From Prevotella sp. UBA4217 (lineage in GTDB: Bacteria; Bacteroidota; Bacteroidia; Bacteroidales; Bacteroidaceae), in assembly GCA_002379425.1 (NCBI GenBank), contig DFTH01000011.1, forward strand, positions 1 through 64,000: 64,000 nucleotides of DNA. Direction: 5' to 3'. Each line of letters starts with the position of its first letter. The first letter of the stretch is position 1. Position numbers and translations under genes: made by a program. The notes under the pieces were generated by a model that had not been told where the DNA came from, did no database searches, and saw only the letters and a list, made by a program, of their open reading frames with translations. Of the stretch, positions 1-8,839 are shown piece after piece.

Positions 1-687
1 CGCGATTTCAGTTATAAGGGCATTAGTAATGATGAGTTAGTGGCTCATATTGCCAATTTCGTATCTGGACTTTGGCAGACTCATGCCTTCGGTGAAGGAA
101 ACACACGCACTACGGCCGTATTTACTATTCAGTATCTTCGTTCACTAGGCTTTAATGTGGAGAACGACTTGTTCGCTAAACATTCTTGGTACTTCCGTAA
201 TGCACTTGTGAGGGCAAACTACAAAAATGCCATAAAGGGTATCGACTATAGTCCTGTTTTTCTGGAACGTTTTTTCCGTAATCTACTGCTTGGAGAGCAG
301 TGGGATCTGCGCAATCGTTATCTGCATATTAACCCGCCTGCAGAATGGAAAGAACAGCCAAACCTTGCAGTTCCTTCAAAACAACCGACAAGTACCCCGA
401 CAAGTACCCCGACAAGTACCCCGACAAGTTTTATTAACACCAATAATAAAAATATTATTAGATTAGTGAAGGCTTTGGGTGAAGAGCAACTCTCCGTCAA
501 AGTGATGATGGAGAGGATTGGCTTGAAAGATAGGGAAAACTTCCTTGACTACTCTCTTAATCCTTCTATGAACGAGGGCTATATCCGTATGCTATATCCT
601 GATTCGCCCCGTCACCCTCGCCAGAAATACCTGCTGACGGTAAAAGGGCTGGCTCTTTACAATAGCATATGCCATGGGGACAGTTGA
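1..687 (+). CDS. Fic family protein, 5' end cut by the window
   Basis: The reading frame is open from the first base, so the N-terminus lies outside the window. The visible part carries the Fic motif HAFGEGNTRT, a variant of HPFxxGNGRxxR with Ala for Pro and Thr in place of the second Gly. Fic enzymes transfer AMP or another nucleotide phosphate group to a protein hydroxyl. After the Fic core comes a low-complexity linker PTSTPTSTPTSTPTS and a C-terminal segment of about 85 residues, possibly a winged-helix-like domain (inferred from the VKVMMERIGLKDRENFLDYSLNP stretch style, split here by its context: residues after the linker). The neighbour downstream is a RhuM-type gene, a common accessory pairing. 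The Fic assignment is secure; target and modification are unknown. Confidence 0.85.
   Translation, partial: RDFSYKGISNDELVAHIANFVSGLWQTHAFGEGNTRTTAVFTIQYLRSLGFNVENDLFAKHSWYFRNALVRANYKNAIKGIDYSPVFLERFFRNLLLGEQWDLRNRYLHINPPAEWKEQPNLAVPSKQPTSTPTSTPTSTPTSFINTNNKNIIRLVKALGEEQLSVKVMMERIGLKDRENFLDYSLNPSMNEGYIRMLYPDSPRHPRQKYLLTVKGLALYNSICHGDS
385..430 (+). repeat. 12-base in-frame tandem repeat in the Fic gene
   Basis: Three full copies and a partial fourth of CCGACAAGTACC, encoding repeats of Pro-Thr-Ser-Thr. The unit is a multiple of three, so copy-number change alters linker length without a frameshift. Confidence 0.9.
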
Positions 688-777
688 TATATGGAAGGCT
701 GATGGCTGAGGTCTGAAAGTATTACGGATTTACGGACTCACGAAATATAAAAATGGGTAAAAACGTTAAAAGAATAT

Positions 778-2154
778 ATGGAGCAAAATTCTAACAATAT
801 CCCAGAACTCCAATCTCCTTTCGAACAGTTAAGAGAGGTTGATGCCGATGGCAAGGAATGGTGGAACTCTCGCAAGTTGGCGCGAGTGATGGGCTATGGC
901 AAATACTGGAACTTTGAGCGTGTCATTGCCAAGGCACAGGCATGGACTTCACAGAAGGGCTACCATCTGGGTGAGCATTTCGTAGAAATAACCGAGATGG
1001 CAGAACTGGGTAGTGGCGCAGTCAGAGAAGTGACAAGCATTCGACTTTCTCGTGCGGCCTGCATGGCTGTGGCTATGAATGCCGACCAAAAGAAAGAGAT
1101 GGTGAAGGCTGCACAGCAATATTTCAGCGCGACCATGACTCCAGACGTTGCCGTGAGAAGCATGGAGTCCTCTATTTTGATGTATAAAGGCGGACGTGGG
1201 AAAGTACAAGTGCAGGTAGTCTTTGACACCAATACTTTCTGGCTTTCACAGCAGAGAATGGCTGAGTTGTTTGGAGTGACAGTACCCACAATAAACTACC
1301 ACCTCGACCAAATAGAACAAAGTGGTGAAATACATTTGTCCGATGCTATTAGAAAAATTCGAATACCTTCGGACAAATGGTCTGGCGAGGTGATGATGTA
1401 TAGCCTTGATGTGGTCATTGCCGTAGGTTATCGCGTAAATAGTTACGAGGCTACTCAGTTCCGTATATGGGCAACACAAGTTCTTAAAGAATATCTTACC
1501 AAAGGCTTTGTGTTGGATGATGAACGTCTGAAGGGGAAGAACGTATTTGGGGCAGACTACTTCGATGATTTGCTTGACCGCATTCGGGAGATACGTATCA
1601 GCGAACGACGTTATTATCAGAAGATTACGGACATATATAGCGAGTGCAGTTCTGACTACGATAAAGATTCAGAAGAAACGCAATTGTTCTTCAAGACTGT
1701 GCAGAACATCATGCATTATGCCGTAACCAAACAGACCGCTTCCGAGATTATCTATGACCGTGCAGATGCAGAACGCCCTCACATGGGATTGACTACCTGG
1801 AAGAATGCACCAGACGGAAGGGTCGTGAAATCGGATGTTACTGTTGCCAAGAACTATCTGAGCGAAAAAGAGGTTGATTCGTTGAACAGATTGAGCAATG
1901 CCTTCATCGACATTGCAGAGCAACGCGCAGAAGACCATATCTTGATGACAATGGCCGACTGGTCTGCTCTCCTACAGCGCTACATGGACTTGAACAACCG
2001 TCCACTGCTTCCAGATGCGGGCCGTGTGACTCACGAACAAGCGGTAGAAAAGGCTTTCACAGAATATGATAAGTTCCGTGTCATTCAAGATCGCGAGATT
2101 ATGAGCGATTTTGACAAACAATTGAAACTGCTGTTTGGAGATAAGAAAGATTGA
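778..2154 (+). CDS. DinD-like N-terminal domain fused to a RhuM family protein
   Basis: A 458-residue protein with two recognisable parts. Residues about 15-125 resemble the N-terminus of DNA-damage-inducible protein D (DinD): FEQLREVDADGKEWWNSRKL, then a HF.EI..M stretch followed by LGSGAVREV, LSRAAC and AQQYF. Residues about 130-458 are a standard RhuM protein: a helix-turn-helix-like region (WLSQQRMAELFGVTVPTI), then VIAVGYRVNS, ATQFRIWA and MGLTTWKNAPDGRVVKSDV. A second RhuM gene without the DinD part lies at 45103, which supports the fusion reading. RhuM proteins were named from a Salmonella pathogenicity island, and their biochemical role is not established. DNA binding is an inference from the N-terminal regions. 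It follows a Fic gene and precedes a DUF6155-like gene. Confidence 0.85.
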   Translation: MEQNSNNIPELQSPFEQLREVDADGKEWWNSRKLARVMGYGKYWNFERVIAKAQAWTSQKGYHLGEHFVEITEMAELGSGAVREVTSIRLSRAACMAVAMNADQKKEMVKAAQQYFSATMTPDVAVRSMESSILMYKGGRGKVQVQVVFDTNTFWLSQQRMAELFGVTVPTINYHLDQIEQSGEIHLSDAIRKIRIPSDKWSGEVMMYSLDVVIAVGYRVNSYEATQFRIWATQVLKEYLTKGFVLDDERLKGKNVFGADYFDDLLDRIREIRISERRYYQKITDIYSECSSDYDKDSEETQLFFKTVQNIMHYAVTKQTASEIIYDRADAERPHMGLTTWKNAPDGRVVKSDVTVAKNYLSEKEVDSLNRLSNAFIDIAEQRAEDHILMTMADWSALLQRYMDLNNRPLLPDAGRVTHEQAVEKAFTEYDKFRVIQDREIMSDFDKQLKLLFGDKKD

Positions 2155-2175
2155 TAATAATAAATCCGAAGTTCC

Positions 2176-2214
2176 CCCATACAACTACCCATACAAGTAC
2201 CCGTACAAGTTCAA
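2176..2214 (+). repeat. degenerate tandem repeat between accessory genes
   Basis: Three imperfect 12-base units of the form CCATACAAGTAC, differing from the Fic-gene linker unit by only a few bases. No gene uses it. It may be a remnant of a repeat-linker coding sequence from a lost gene. Confidence 0.5.
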
Positions 2215-2238
2215 TCGAAATACAATCATTTTCGGATT

Positions 2239-2766
2239 ATGTCAAAAGCAACAGTAAAGAAAATACTTATGTCCATGCCCAAGGAAGAGATCATTGGCAT
2301 GGTCCTAGAGATGTATGATGCTCGCAAAGAAGCGAAAGAGTATCTGGAGTTCTATGCAAATCCTGACGAGGACGGTAAGTTGGAAGAGTATAAGAAGATT
2401 ATTACAGAAGAGTTCTATCCATCAAGGGGACGACAGGAGCCAAAGACCCGGTTCTCGGTTTGTCGGAAGGCTGTTTCTGATTACAAGAAACTGAAACCTT
2501 CTCCAGACAAGTTGGCTGACTTGATGCTTTGCTATGTCGAGAATGCTTGTCAGTTTACATACGACTATGGTGACATGTGGGAGCAGTATTATACATCTGT
2601 AGAGAATAATTTCGAAAAGACTATGGCATTCATTGCCAAGAATAATATGTTGGAGCACTTCAAGCCTCGTTTGAGGCAGTGTATGGAGTGGGCCTCGCCA
2701 TGCGGATGGGGTTTTGCTGATACCATTGGTGATATTTATTATGAGTATTTCCCTGAAGATGATTGA
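2239..2766 (+). CDS. DUF6155-like protein
   Basis: A 175-residue soluble, helical-looking protein without a signal peptide. The opening MSKATVKKILMSMPKEEII, the YLEFYANPDEDGKLEEYKK segment and the FYPSRG motif match my memory of DUF6155, a Bacteroidota family with no known function. No catalytic motif is visible. It lies downstream of the Fic and DinD-RhuM genes in the same A+T-rich-looking patch, so it may be part of the same accessory block. The 84-base gap before it has no clear promoter. The family name is from recall and could be wrong; that it is a real coding region is well supported by length and codon pattern. Confidence 0.7.
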   Translation: MSKATVKKILMSMPKEEIIGMVLEMYDARKEAKEYLEFYANPDEDGKLEEYKKIITEEFYPSRGRQEPKTRFSVCRKAVSDYKKLKPSPDKLADLMLCYVENACQFTYDYGDMWEQYYTSVENNFEKTMAFIAKNNMLEHFKPRLRQCMEWASPCGWGFADTIGDIYYEYFPEDD

Positions 2767-2870
2767 CAGATAAGATAAATGAGCAAGTGCTCTCTTTTTT
2801 ATAAAAAGCCAGAATAAGCACACGGAATAATGGTTAATAGAAAAATATCGTAGTTTTAGTTGGCTTTACA

Positions 2871-2910
2871 AAGAGAGAGGCGTAACAAATTAATTGTTGC
2901 GCCTCTCTTG
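2871..2910. terminator. hairpin between DUF6155-like gene and dnaK
   Basis: Arms at 2874-2888 and 2894-2908 pair over 15 bases with one G-T pair; the stem is A+T-rich near the loop. It lies just past the dnaK stop codon and could end both converging transcripts, although the T-run is weak on either strand. Confidence 0.6.
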
Positions 2911-2932
2911 TAATATGTTATAAATCAGTCAT

Positions 2933-4870
2933 TTACTTCACCTCCTCGAAGTCGGCGTCCTGGATGGTTTCGTCCTGTCCGCCCTGGGCCTGCTGTCCGC
3001 CGGCTTGCTGGCCTCCGGCTTGCTGACCGCCGTTGAACTGGTCGCCGCCGGGCTGACCTGCGGCACCGCTCTGCTGGTACATCTGCTGTGAAGCAGTCTG
3101 CCAGGCATTGTTCAGGGCTGCGATGGCTGTGTCGATAGCATTGACGTCGCCAGCCTTGTGGGCATCCTTCAGTTGCTGGAGGGCCTGCTCGATGGCGGGC
3201 TTATGCTGGGCAGGAATCTTGTCACCGATTTCCTGAAGTTGGTTCTCGGTCTGGAAGATCATAGAGTCTGCCTGATTCATCTTATCCACGCGCTCGCGCT
3301 CCTTCTTGTCATTCTCGGCGTTCTGCTCAGCCTCGGCCTTCATGCGGTTGATCTCGTCCTGTGACAGACCACTGGAAGCCTCGATGCGGATGGCCTGCTC
3401 CTTGCCAGTAGCCTTATCCTTGGCAGACACCTTCAGGATACCGTTGGCATCGATGTCGAAGGTTACCTCAATCTGAGGAATACCACGACGGGCGGGAGCG
3501 ATACCTGTCAGGTTGAACTGACCGATCGACTTGTTCTGGGCTGCCATCGGGCGCTCACCCTGCAGCACGTGGATGGTTACCTCTGTCTGATTGTCAGCAG
3601 CGGTTGAGAATACCTCGCTCTTCTTGCACGGAATGGTCGTGTTGGCCTCGATCAGTTTGGTCATCACGCCACCCATGGTCTCGATACCCAGTGTCAGCGG
3701 TGTCACGTCGAGCAGCACGATGTCGCCCACGCCACCTTCTTTATTCAGGATAGCACCCTGGATGGCTGCACCTACGGCTACCACCTCGTCGGGGTTCACA
3801 CCCTTTGAAGGCTCCTTGCCGAAGTAGTTCTTCACCAGTGTCTGTACGGCAGGGATACGGCTGGAACCACCCACGAGGATCACCTCATCGATATCAGCAG
3901 TGCTCAGTTTGGCATCAGCGATAGCCTTCTGACAAGGAGCCAGACAGGCCTGGATCAGACCATGTGCCAACTGCTCGAACTTAGCACGTGTGAGTGTCTT
4001 TACGAGGTGCTTAGGCACACCGCCCACAGGCATGATGTACGGCAGGTTGATCTCCGTAGAAGTAGAACTTGACAGTTCAATCTTTGCCTTCTCGGCAGCC
4101 TCCTTCAGACGCTGCATAGCCATAGGATCAGCCTTCAGGTCGGCACCCTCGTCGTTCTTGAACTCCTGTACGAGCCAGTCGATGATCACCTGGTCGAAGT
4201 CGTCACCACCCAGGTGGGTATCACCATTGGTAGAGAGTACCTCGAACACGCCACCGCCGAACTCCAGGATAGAGATATCAAAAGTACCGCCACCGAGGTC
4301 GAACACAGCGATCTTCATGTCCTTGTTGGCCTTATCGACACCGTAAGCCAGAGCGGCAGCCGTCGGCTCGTTGACGATACGCTTCACTTCCAGACCGGCA
4401 ATCTGTCCTGCCTCCTTAGTGGCCTGACGCTGAGAGTCGGAGAAGTAGGCAGGTACCGTGATGACGGCTTCTTTCACTTCCTCGCCAAGATAGTCTTCTG
4501 CGGTCTTCTTCATCTTCTGAAGCACCATGGCAGAGATCTCCTGCGGGGTGTATTTGCGGCCATTGATATCTACACGGGGATAGCCACCCTCGTTGACAAC
4601 GGTATAAGGTACGCGCGAGATTTCCTTCTCCGTCTGCTGCCAGTTCTCACCCATGAAACGCTTGATAGAGTAAACAGTGTTCTTCGGGTTGGTAATAGCC
4701 TGACGCTTGGCAGGATCACCCACCTTACGCTCGCCATTCTCGATAAAGCCAATCACGGAAGGAGTTGTACGCTTACCCTCGCTGTTGGCAATTACTACAG
4801 GCTCGTTGCCTTCGAATACGGCAACACAACTGTTTGTAGTTCCTAAGTCAATTCCAATAATCTTTCCCAT
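2933..4870 (-). CDS. dnaK: chaperone protein DnaK (Hsp70)
   Basis: A 645-residue Hsp70 chaperone that binds exposed hydrophobic peptides in an ATP-controlled cycle. The three Hsp70 signatures are all present: [13 protein letters not shown] at the N-terminus, [13 protein letters not shown] near residue 190, and [14 protein letters not shown] near residue 335. The C-terminus has a Gly/Gln-rich stretch made of GGQQA units and ends in DADFEEVK, as is usual for bacterial DnaK. The length is normal. The gene stands alone, without grpE or dnaJ beside it, as is common in Bacteroidota. Its upstream region has no TAnnTTTG promoter but a good sigma-54-like match. Confidence 0.98.
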   Translation of the reverse strand: MGKIIGIDLGTTNSCVAVFEGNEPVVIANSEGKRTTPSVIGFIENGERKVGDPAKRQAITNPKNTVYSIKRFMGENWQQTEKEISRVPYTVVNEGGYPRVDINGRKYTPQEISAMVLQKMKKTAEDYLGEEVKEAVITVPAYFSDSQRQATKEAGQIAGLEVKRIVNEPTAAALAYGVDKANKDMKIAVFDLGGGTFDISILEFGGGVFEVLSTNGDTHLGGDDFDQVIIDWLVQEFKNDEGADLKADPMAMQRLKEAAEKAKIELSSSTSTEINLPYIMPVGGVPKHLVKTLTRAKFEQLAHGLIQACLAPCQKAIADAKLSTADIDEVILVGGSSRIPAVQTLVKNYFGKEPSKGVNPDEVVAVGAAIQGAILNKEGGVGDIVLLDVTPLTLGIETMGGVMTKLIEANTTIPCKKSEVFSTAADNQTEVTIHVLQGERPMAAQNKSIGQFNLTGIAPARRGIPQIEVTFDIDANGILKVSAKDKATGKEQAIRIEASSGLSQDEINRMKAEAEQNAENDKKERERVDKMNQADSMIFQTENQLQEIGDKIPAQHKPAIEQALQQLKDAHKAGDVNAIDTAIAALNNAWQTASQQMYQQSGAAGQPGGDQFNGGQQAGGQQAGGQQAQGGQDETIQDADFEEVK

Positions 4871-4917
4871 AATTCTTATATTTTAATTGTTTGTACTCAA
4901 ATTGTCACAGTTTTTAT

Positions 4918-4933
4918 TGCAAAGCATGTGCCA
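4918..4933 (-). promoter_or_regulatory. sigma-54-like promoter in front of dnaK
   Basis: On the minus strand the bases read TGGCAC-ATGCT-TTGCA, an exact match to the sigma-54 -24/-12 consensus TGGCAC-N5-TTGCW. The predicted start of transcription is near 4907, giving a leader of about 37 bases before the dnaK ATG at 4870. No TAnnTTTG box is present between the two divergent genes on this strand. Confidence 0.6.
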
Positions 4934-4981
4934 AAATGTCTTTTTTGAAGAAAAATGTTTTTTGTCACGTCATTTTGGCAC
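4928..4981. repeat. 11-base perfect inverted repeat between dnaK and the divergent gene
   Basis: GTGCCAAAATG at 4928-4938 is mirrored by CATTTTGGCAC at 4971-4981, with 32 bases between. The left arm contains the -24 element of the dnaK sigma-54-like site. It could be an activator or repressor site. Confidence 0.7.
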
Positions 4982-4987
4982 AAATTA

Positions 4988-5019
4988 TTTGGAGATTAAC
5001 GCAATTTGTGCTATCTTTG
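4988..5019 (+). promoter_or_regulatory. Bacteroidota-type promoter of the secreted-protein gene
   Basis: TTTG at 4988-4991, a 20-base spacer and TATCTTTG at 5012-5019, matching the TTTG / TAnnTTTG consensus. The start codon follows 36 bases later. Confidence 0.85.
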
Positions 5020-5055
5020 CACTCAGAATCACTAAGAATAAAACTATTGATAGTT

Positions 5056-6459
5056 ATGAAAAAGTTTTTTTTAACGACTTGTGCTGCTTTCCTATTTCTG
5101 ACAGCCGTGGCTCAGGATAATCCCTATATCGTGAAGACGCGTGGTGTCAAGAAGACCGCCCAACCGGGCATTGCCAGTGAGTTGGGAGTCGCTCCGGAGC
5201 AGGAAACGGCCACTGACTTTATCAGTCAGAACTTCAAGTTCTATAGTCTTTGTGACTGGGAGGAGGGTATGAAGTTCATGGTCATGCCTGAGAAGTATGA
5301 TCTTGTCGTAAAGACTTTCACAGATGCTGCCACCGGCAAGGATGTGAGTAGTATGCCTCTGAAGTATAAGATCATGATCTACAAGGGTCATCATGAGAGT
5401 TCGGATGGACATTCACGTGTGGATTTCTATTGTCAGGACAACGGGCGTAACTATTATTACGAGATTCCAAGCGGTTCGTTCGATGATTATTGCTACAGTA
5501 AGACTGGTGTGCCAACGCTGGCTTATCTTGGCGATGTGGATATAGCCAGGGAAAAACTGATGGGCAAGACGCTCTATACGAAGACCCAGTATTACCGTAT
5601 TGACACGGAGTATGATGGTGAAGGCTTCCAGGACGTCGTGGTTGATAAGGATATGGAAGTGAAGGTCACCAAGGTGGGTGTGGGCACGCGCAGTTACCCT
5701 GTGAAGATTATCGTGGAGGATAAGGATGGTAATGAGTTCTACCAGAATGTAGCCATCTCAAAGACCAATAGTGGTATGCGCGACGATGAGTTTATCATGG
5801 ATGAGGCCAAGTACCTCTTCGGCAACTCCTTTGAACTTGTCGATGACATCATGGATATCAATAGTTACAACTACCGTCAGTACATCGGTAAGGTTGTGCA
5901 TACGAAGTTCAAGACGGCATTGCTGAACGAAACGACTAAGAAGGTTCAGGCCATCCCTCGTATGATGGAGTATCAGATAGAGGCTATGAACCCGCATAAG
6001 AACGACGATAAGTTTACGCTGAAACTGAAGAATACGACACTGGGTACCTATTTCTATGGTGACTTCGTTCTCGATGCCCATCGTGCAGAGAAACAGGAGG
6101 ATTATTTCGGTTACATCTTTGCCCCTGGTCCTGGCAAGAAGATACAGAGTACTGAGGGTAGCCGTGCCATGATGCGTGCAGGACATGTCGGTGTTGGCTT
6201 CTCCGAAGATGAGGTTATGATGGCCGCCGGTGAGCCCGACAAGACCTTGGAGGGTCAGAACGGCACCTATACCTGGATATTCAACCGTTCCAATAACAAA
6301 CTCCTCTATGTGGAGTTTGACGGAGGTGGTGTCGTGACAAAGACCTATACCAAGGATGGTCCAAAGAAGAAGTCCACGCCAACGGCTCGTAAGGGCGGTG
6401 GCAAGCGTACCGCTTCCAAGAGTAATAGTTGGAGAAGCGGGAAAGGTACTCCACTATAA
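5056..6459 (+). CDS. secreted protein of unknown function with a SmpA/BamE-like C-terminal region
   Basis: 467 residues from ATG 5056, chosen because a classical signal peptide (MKKFFLTTCAAFLFLTAVAQ) starts there and the promoter lies just upstream; an in-frame ATG at 4891 would lie upstream of the promoter. The body has no family I can name. Near residues 375-430 it has a GVGFSEDEVMMAAGEPD segment followed by YTWIF and a short FDGGGVV strand, which resembles the SmpA/OmlA (BamE-like) fold. The tail is rich in Lys, Arg, Ser and Thr. The protein is expected to be periplasmic or surface-exposed. It is divergent from dnaK and convergent with recA. Confidence 0.8.
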   Translation: MKKFFLTTCAAFLFLTAVAQDNPYIVKTRGVKKTAQPGIASELGVAPEQETATDFISQNFKFYSLCDWEEGMKFMVMPEKYDLVVKTFTDAATGKDVSSMPLKYKIMIYKGHHESSDGHSRVDFYCQDNGRNYYYEIPSGSFDDYCYSKTGVPTLAYLGDVDIAREKLMGKTLYTKTQYYRIDTEYDGEGFQDVVVDKDMEVKVTKVGVGTRSYPVKIIVEDKDGNEFYQNVAISKTNSGMRDDEFIMDEAKYLFGNSFELVDDIMDINSYNYRQYIGKVVHTKFKTALLNETTKKVQAIPRMMEYQIEAMNPHKNDDKFTLKLKNTTLGTYFYGDFVLDAHRAEKQEDYFGYIFAPGPGKKIQSTEGSRAMMRAGHVGVGFSEDEVMMAAGEPDKTLEGQNGTYTWIFNRSNNKLLYVEFDGGGVVTKTYTKDGPKKKSTPTARKGGGKRTASKSNSWRSGKGTPL

Positions 6460-6469
6460 AGTAAGCATA

Positions 6470-6505
6470 AAAAATCCCAGCCGTTTCGATTGGCTGGGAT
6501 TTTTC
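6470..6505. terminator. bidirectional terminator between the secreted-protein gene and recA
   Basis: An A-run, the stem AATCCCAGCC / GGCTGGGATT and a T-run form a near-perfect hairpin usable from both strands between the two convergent genes. Confidence 0.9.
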
Positions 6506-6513
6506 TTTTATGC

Positions 6514-7539
6514 TTATGCCTTGTCAGAGATGGCCTGCATGATCTTGGCTTCCAGTTCGTCGCATAGTTCTGGGTTATCCAAGAGCAGTTGCTTCGTAGC
6601 ATCGCGTCCCTGTGCCAGTTTCGCATCCCCGTAGGAGAACCACGACCCACTCTTCTTGATGATGTCGTATTCTACTCCCAGATCGACGATTTCGCCAACT
6701 TTTGAGATACCCTCGCCAAAGGTGATCTCAAACTCAGCCTTGCGGAATGGAGGAGCCACCTTGTTCTTCACAATCTTCACGCGCACTTGGTTGCCAATGG
6801 GCTGGTCACCGTCTTTCAGCGTAGTCACCTTGCGGATATCCAGACGCACCGAGGCATAGAATTTCAGAGCATTACCACCCGTCGTCGTCTCAGGGTTGCC
6901 GAACATCACGCCTATCTTCTCTCTTAACTGGTTGATGAAGATACAGGTGGTGTTGGTCTTCGAGATGGTTGCCGTGAGTTTGCGCAGTGCCTGGCTCATC
7001 AGACGGGCCTGCAGGCCTACGGCCGAGTCACCCATGTCACCCTCGATCTCCTTCTTAGGCGTCAGGGCAGCCACGCTATCCACGACGAGGATGTCGATGG
7101 CGCTCGAACGTATCAACTGGTCTGCAATCTCCAGTGCCTGTTCACCGTTGTCAGGCTGCGAGATGTAAAGGTTGTCCACATCCACGCCCAACTTGGCGGC
7201 ATAGAAGCGGTCGAAGGCATGTTCAGCATCTATGAATGCGGCGATGCCCCCTGCTTTCTGGGCCTCGGCAATCGCATGGATGGCTAAGGTCGTCTTACCA
7301 GAAGACTCCGGACCGTATATTTCGATAATCCTTCCCCTGGGATATCCTCCTACGCCAAGTGCAGCATTCAGACCGATGCTGCCCGTCGGGATGACATCCA
7401 CATTCTCTACTTGTTCGTCGCCAAGTTTCATGATACTTCCCTTGCCAAAGTCCTTTTCAATCTTCGACATGGCCGCCTGTAAGGCTTTCAGTTTCTCCTG
7501 TTGCGGGCTCATAGCCTCACCTTCTTTTTCCTTTGCCAT
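6514..7539 (-). CDS. recA: recombinase RecA
   Basis: A 341-residue RecA, the ATP-dependent strand-exchange protein of homologous recombination and the SOS response. Visible: Walker [10 protein letters not shown] near residue 70, Walker B-type [14 protein letters not shown], the loop sequence [15 protein letters not shown], the [14 protein letters not shown] segment and [15 protein letters not shown]. Length is normal. It follows the carboxynorspermidine dehydrogenase gene on the same strand; the whole 58-base gap between them is an 8-base tandem repeat, which includes the region where a ribosome would bind. No LexA-type box was recognised. Transcription may come from the upstream gene or from an unseen promoter. 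Confidence 0.98.
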   Translation of the reverse strand: MAKEKEGEAMSPQQEKLKALQAAMSKIEKDFGKGSIMKLGDEQVENVDVIPTGSIGLNAALGVGGYPRGRIIEIYGPESSGKTTLAIHAIAEAQKAGGIAAFIDAEHAFDRFYAAKLGVDVDNLYISQPDNGEQALEIADQLIRSSAIDILVVDSVAALTPKKEIEGDMGDSAVGLQARLMSQALRKLTATISKTNTTCIFINQLREKIGVMFGNPETTTGGNALKFYASVRLDIRKVTTLKDGDQPIGNQVRVKIVKNKVAPPFRKAEFEITFGEGISKVGEIVDLGVEYDIIKKSGSWFSYGDAKLAQGRDATKQLLLDNPELCDELEAKIMQAISDKA

Positions 7540-7543
7540 ATTT

Positions 7544-7599
7544 CAATTCTTCAATTCTTCAATTCTTCAATTTTTCAATTCTTCAATTCTTCAATTCTT
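7544..7599. repeat. 8-base tandem repeat filling the gap before recA
   Basis: Seven copies of CAATTCTT (one reads CAATTTTT) run from the upstream gene's stop codon to four bases before the recA start. On the transcribed strand the unit is AAGAATTG, a purine-rich sequence at ribosome-binding distance. Confidence 0.92.
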
Positions 7600-8836
7600 A
7601 AAGTTCCAGATTCCCGTCGAATACCTCATGCCAGGGCAGCCCTTGCTTGTTCAACTGTTCCATGAAAGGATCCGGATCAAAATCCTCCACGTTCCACACA
7701 CCAGGTTTCTTCCAGATGCCCTTGACGAACATCATGGCTCCGATCATGGCAGGTACGCCAGTGGTATAACTTACCCCTTGCATGCCAGTCTCCTTGTAGG
7801 CCTCCTGGTGCTTGCAGTTATTATACACGTAGTAGGTATGCTCCTGACCGTCCTTGATGCCTCGTATGCGACAGCCGATAGAGGTTTCTCCCTCATAGTT
7901 CTCGCCCAGATCCTGCGGATTAGGCAGTACGGCCTTCAGGAACTGCAGGGGCACGATCTTTACCTTCACTTTCTCCCCCTCGTTATCCGCCAGTGGAGCC
8001 TCATATACGATCTCGTCGATGCGGCTCATGCCGATATTCTGTATCACGTCGAGGTGTTTCAGATACTGCTCCCCGAAGGTCATCCAGAAGCGTCCCTGCT
8101 TGATGGTGGGGAAGTTCTTCACCAGCGATTCCAGTTCCTCGTGGTGCAGCAGATAACTCTCCCTCGGTCCGATGTTAGGGTAGGTGAGCGGCTTGTGTAT
8201 TTCCAGCGGTTCCGTCTCTATCCACTGTCCGTCCTTATAGTAGAGCCCTTTCTGTGTGATCTCTCGGATGTTGATCTCTGGGTTGAAGTTCGTGGCAAAG
8301 GCATGATGGTGATCCCCAGCGTTGCAATCGACGATGTCGAGATAGTGTATTTCGTCGAAATGGTGCTTGGCAGCGTATGCTGTATATACGCCGCTCACGC
8401 CTGGGTCAAAGCCGCAGCCGAGGATTGCTGTCAGTCCCGCCTGTTCAAAGCGGTCCTTGTAGGCCCACTGCCAGGAGTACTCGAAGTGCGCCTCGTCCTT
8501 GGGCTCATAGTTGGCCGTGTCCAGGTAGTTGCATCCGCATGCCAGACAGGCATCCATGATGGTCAGGTCCTGATAGGGCAGGGCCAGGTTGATCACCAGG
8601 TCAGGCTGGTAGTCAGAGAAGAGAGCCTTCAACTGCTCCACGTCGTCGGCATCCACCTGAGCCGTCTTGATATCCATGTTGTAACCAGCCTTATGGATGT
8701 CCTCCACGATTTTGTCGCATTTTCCTTTGCGGCGGCTGGCAATCATGAAGTCCTTAAACACATCAGCGTTCTGTGCGATCTTAAACGCGGCGACAGTAGC
8801 AACGCCTCCTGCGCCAATCATTAATACCTTTGCCAT
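7598..8836 (-). CDS. carboxynorspermidine dehydrogenase (saccharopine dehydrogenase family)
   Basis: A 412-residue NAD(P)-binding enzyme of the saccharopine dehydrogenase family. It opens with a Rossmann motif (MIGAGGVATVAAFKIA) and carries NLALPYQDLTIMDACL, GCGFDPGVSGVYTAY, the CNAGDHHHAFATNFNPEIN segment and a C-terminal DPDPFMEQLNKQGLPW, the pattern I know from carboxynorspermidine/carboxyspermidine dehydrogenases of Bacteroides and Prevotella. These join aspartate semialdehyde to a diamine; NspC then decarboxylates the product, giving norspermidine or spermidine. nspC is not in this window. The gene starts three bases after the DUF6621-like gene ends and precedes recA on the same strand. 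Substrate preference cannot be told from the sequence. Confidence 0.9.
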   Translation of the reverse strand: MAKVLMIGAGGVATVAAFKIAQNADVFKDFMIASRRKGKCDKIVEDIHKAGYNMDIKTAQVDADDVEQLKALFSDYQPDLVINLALPYQDLTIMDACLACGCNYLDTANYEPKDEAHFEYSWQWAYKDRFEQAGLTAILGCGFDPGVSGVYTAYAAKHHFDEIHYLDIVDCNAGDHHHAFATNFNPEINIREITQKGLYYKDGQWIETEPLEIHKPLTYPNIGPRESYLLHHEELESLVKNFPTIKQGRFWMTFGEQYLKHLDVIQNIGMSRIDEIVYEAPLADNEGEKVKVKIVPLQFLKAVLPNPQDLGENYEGETSIGCRIRGIKDGQEHTYYVYNNCKHQEAYKETGMQGVSYTTGVPAMIGAMMFVKGIWKKPGVWNVEDFDPDPFMEQLNKQGLPWHEVFDGNLEL

Positions 8837-8839
8837 AGT

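Noticed and set aside
4976..4991. Second sigma-54 site on the plus strand in the right arm of the dnaK inverted repeat
   Set aside because: TGGCAC is present but the -12 part (ATTTG) does not fit, and a better TAnnTTTG promoter lies just downstream.
4891..5055. Earlier ATG for the secreted-protein gene
   Set aside because: It lies upstream of the promoter and would bury the signal peptide.
7232..8824. Long 530-codon frame opposite the carboxynorspermidine dehydrogenase gene
   Set aside because: It is antisense to a well-supported gene and runs through the 8-base repeat; its sequence resembles no family.
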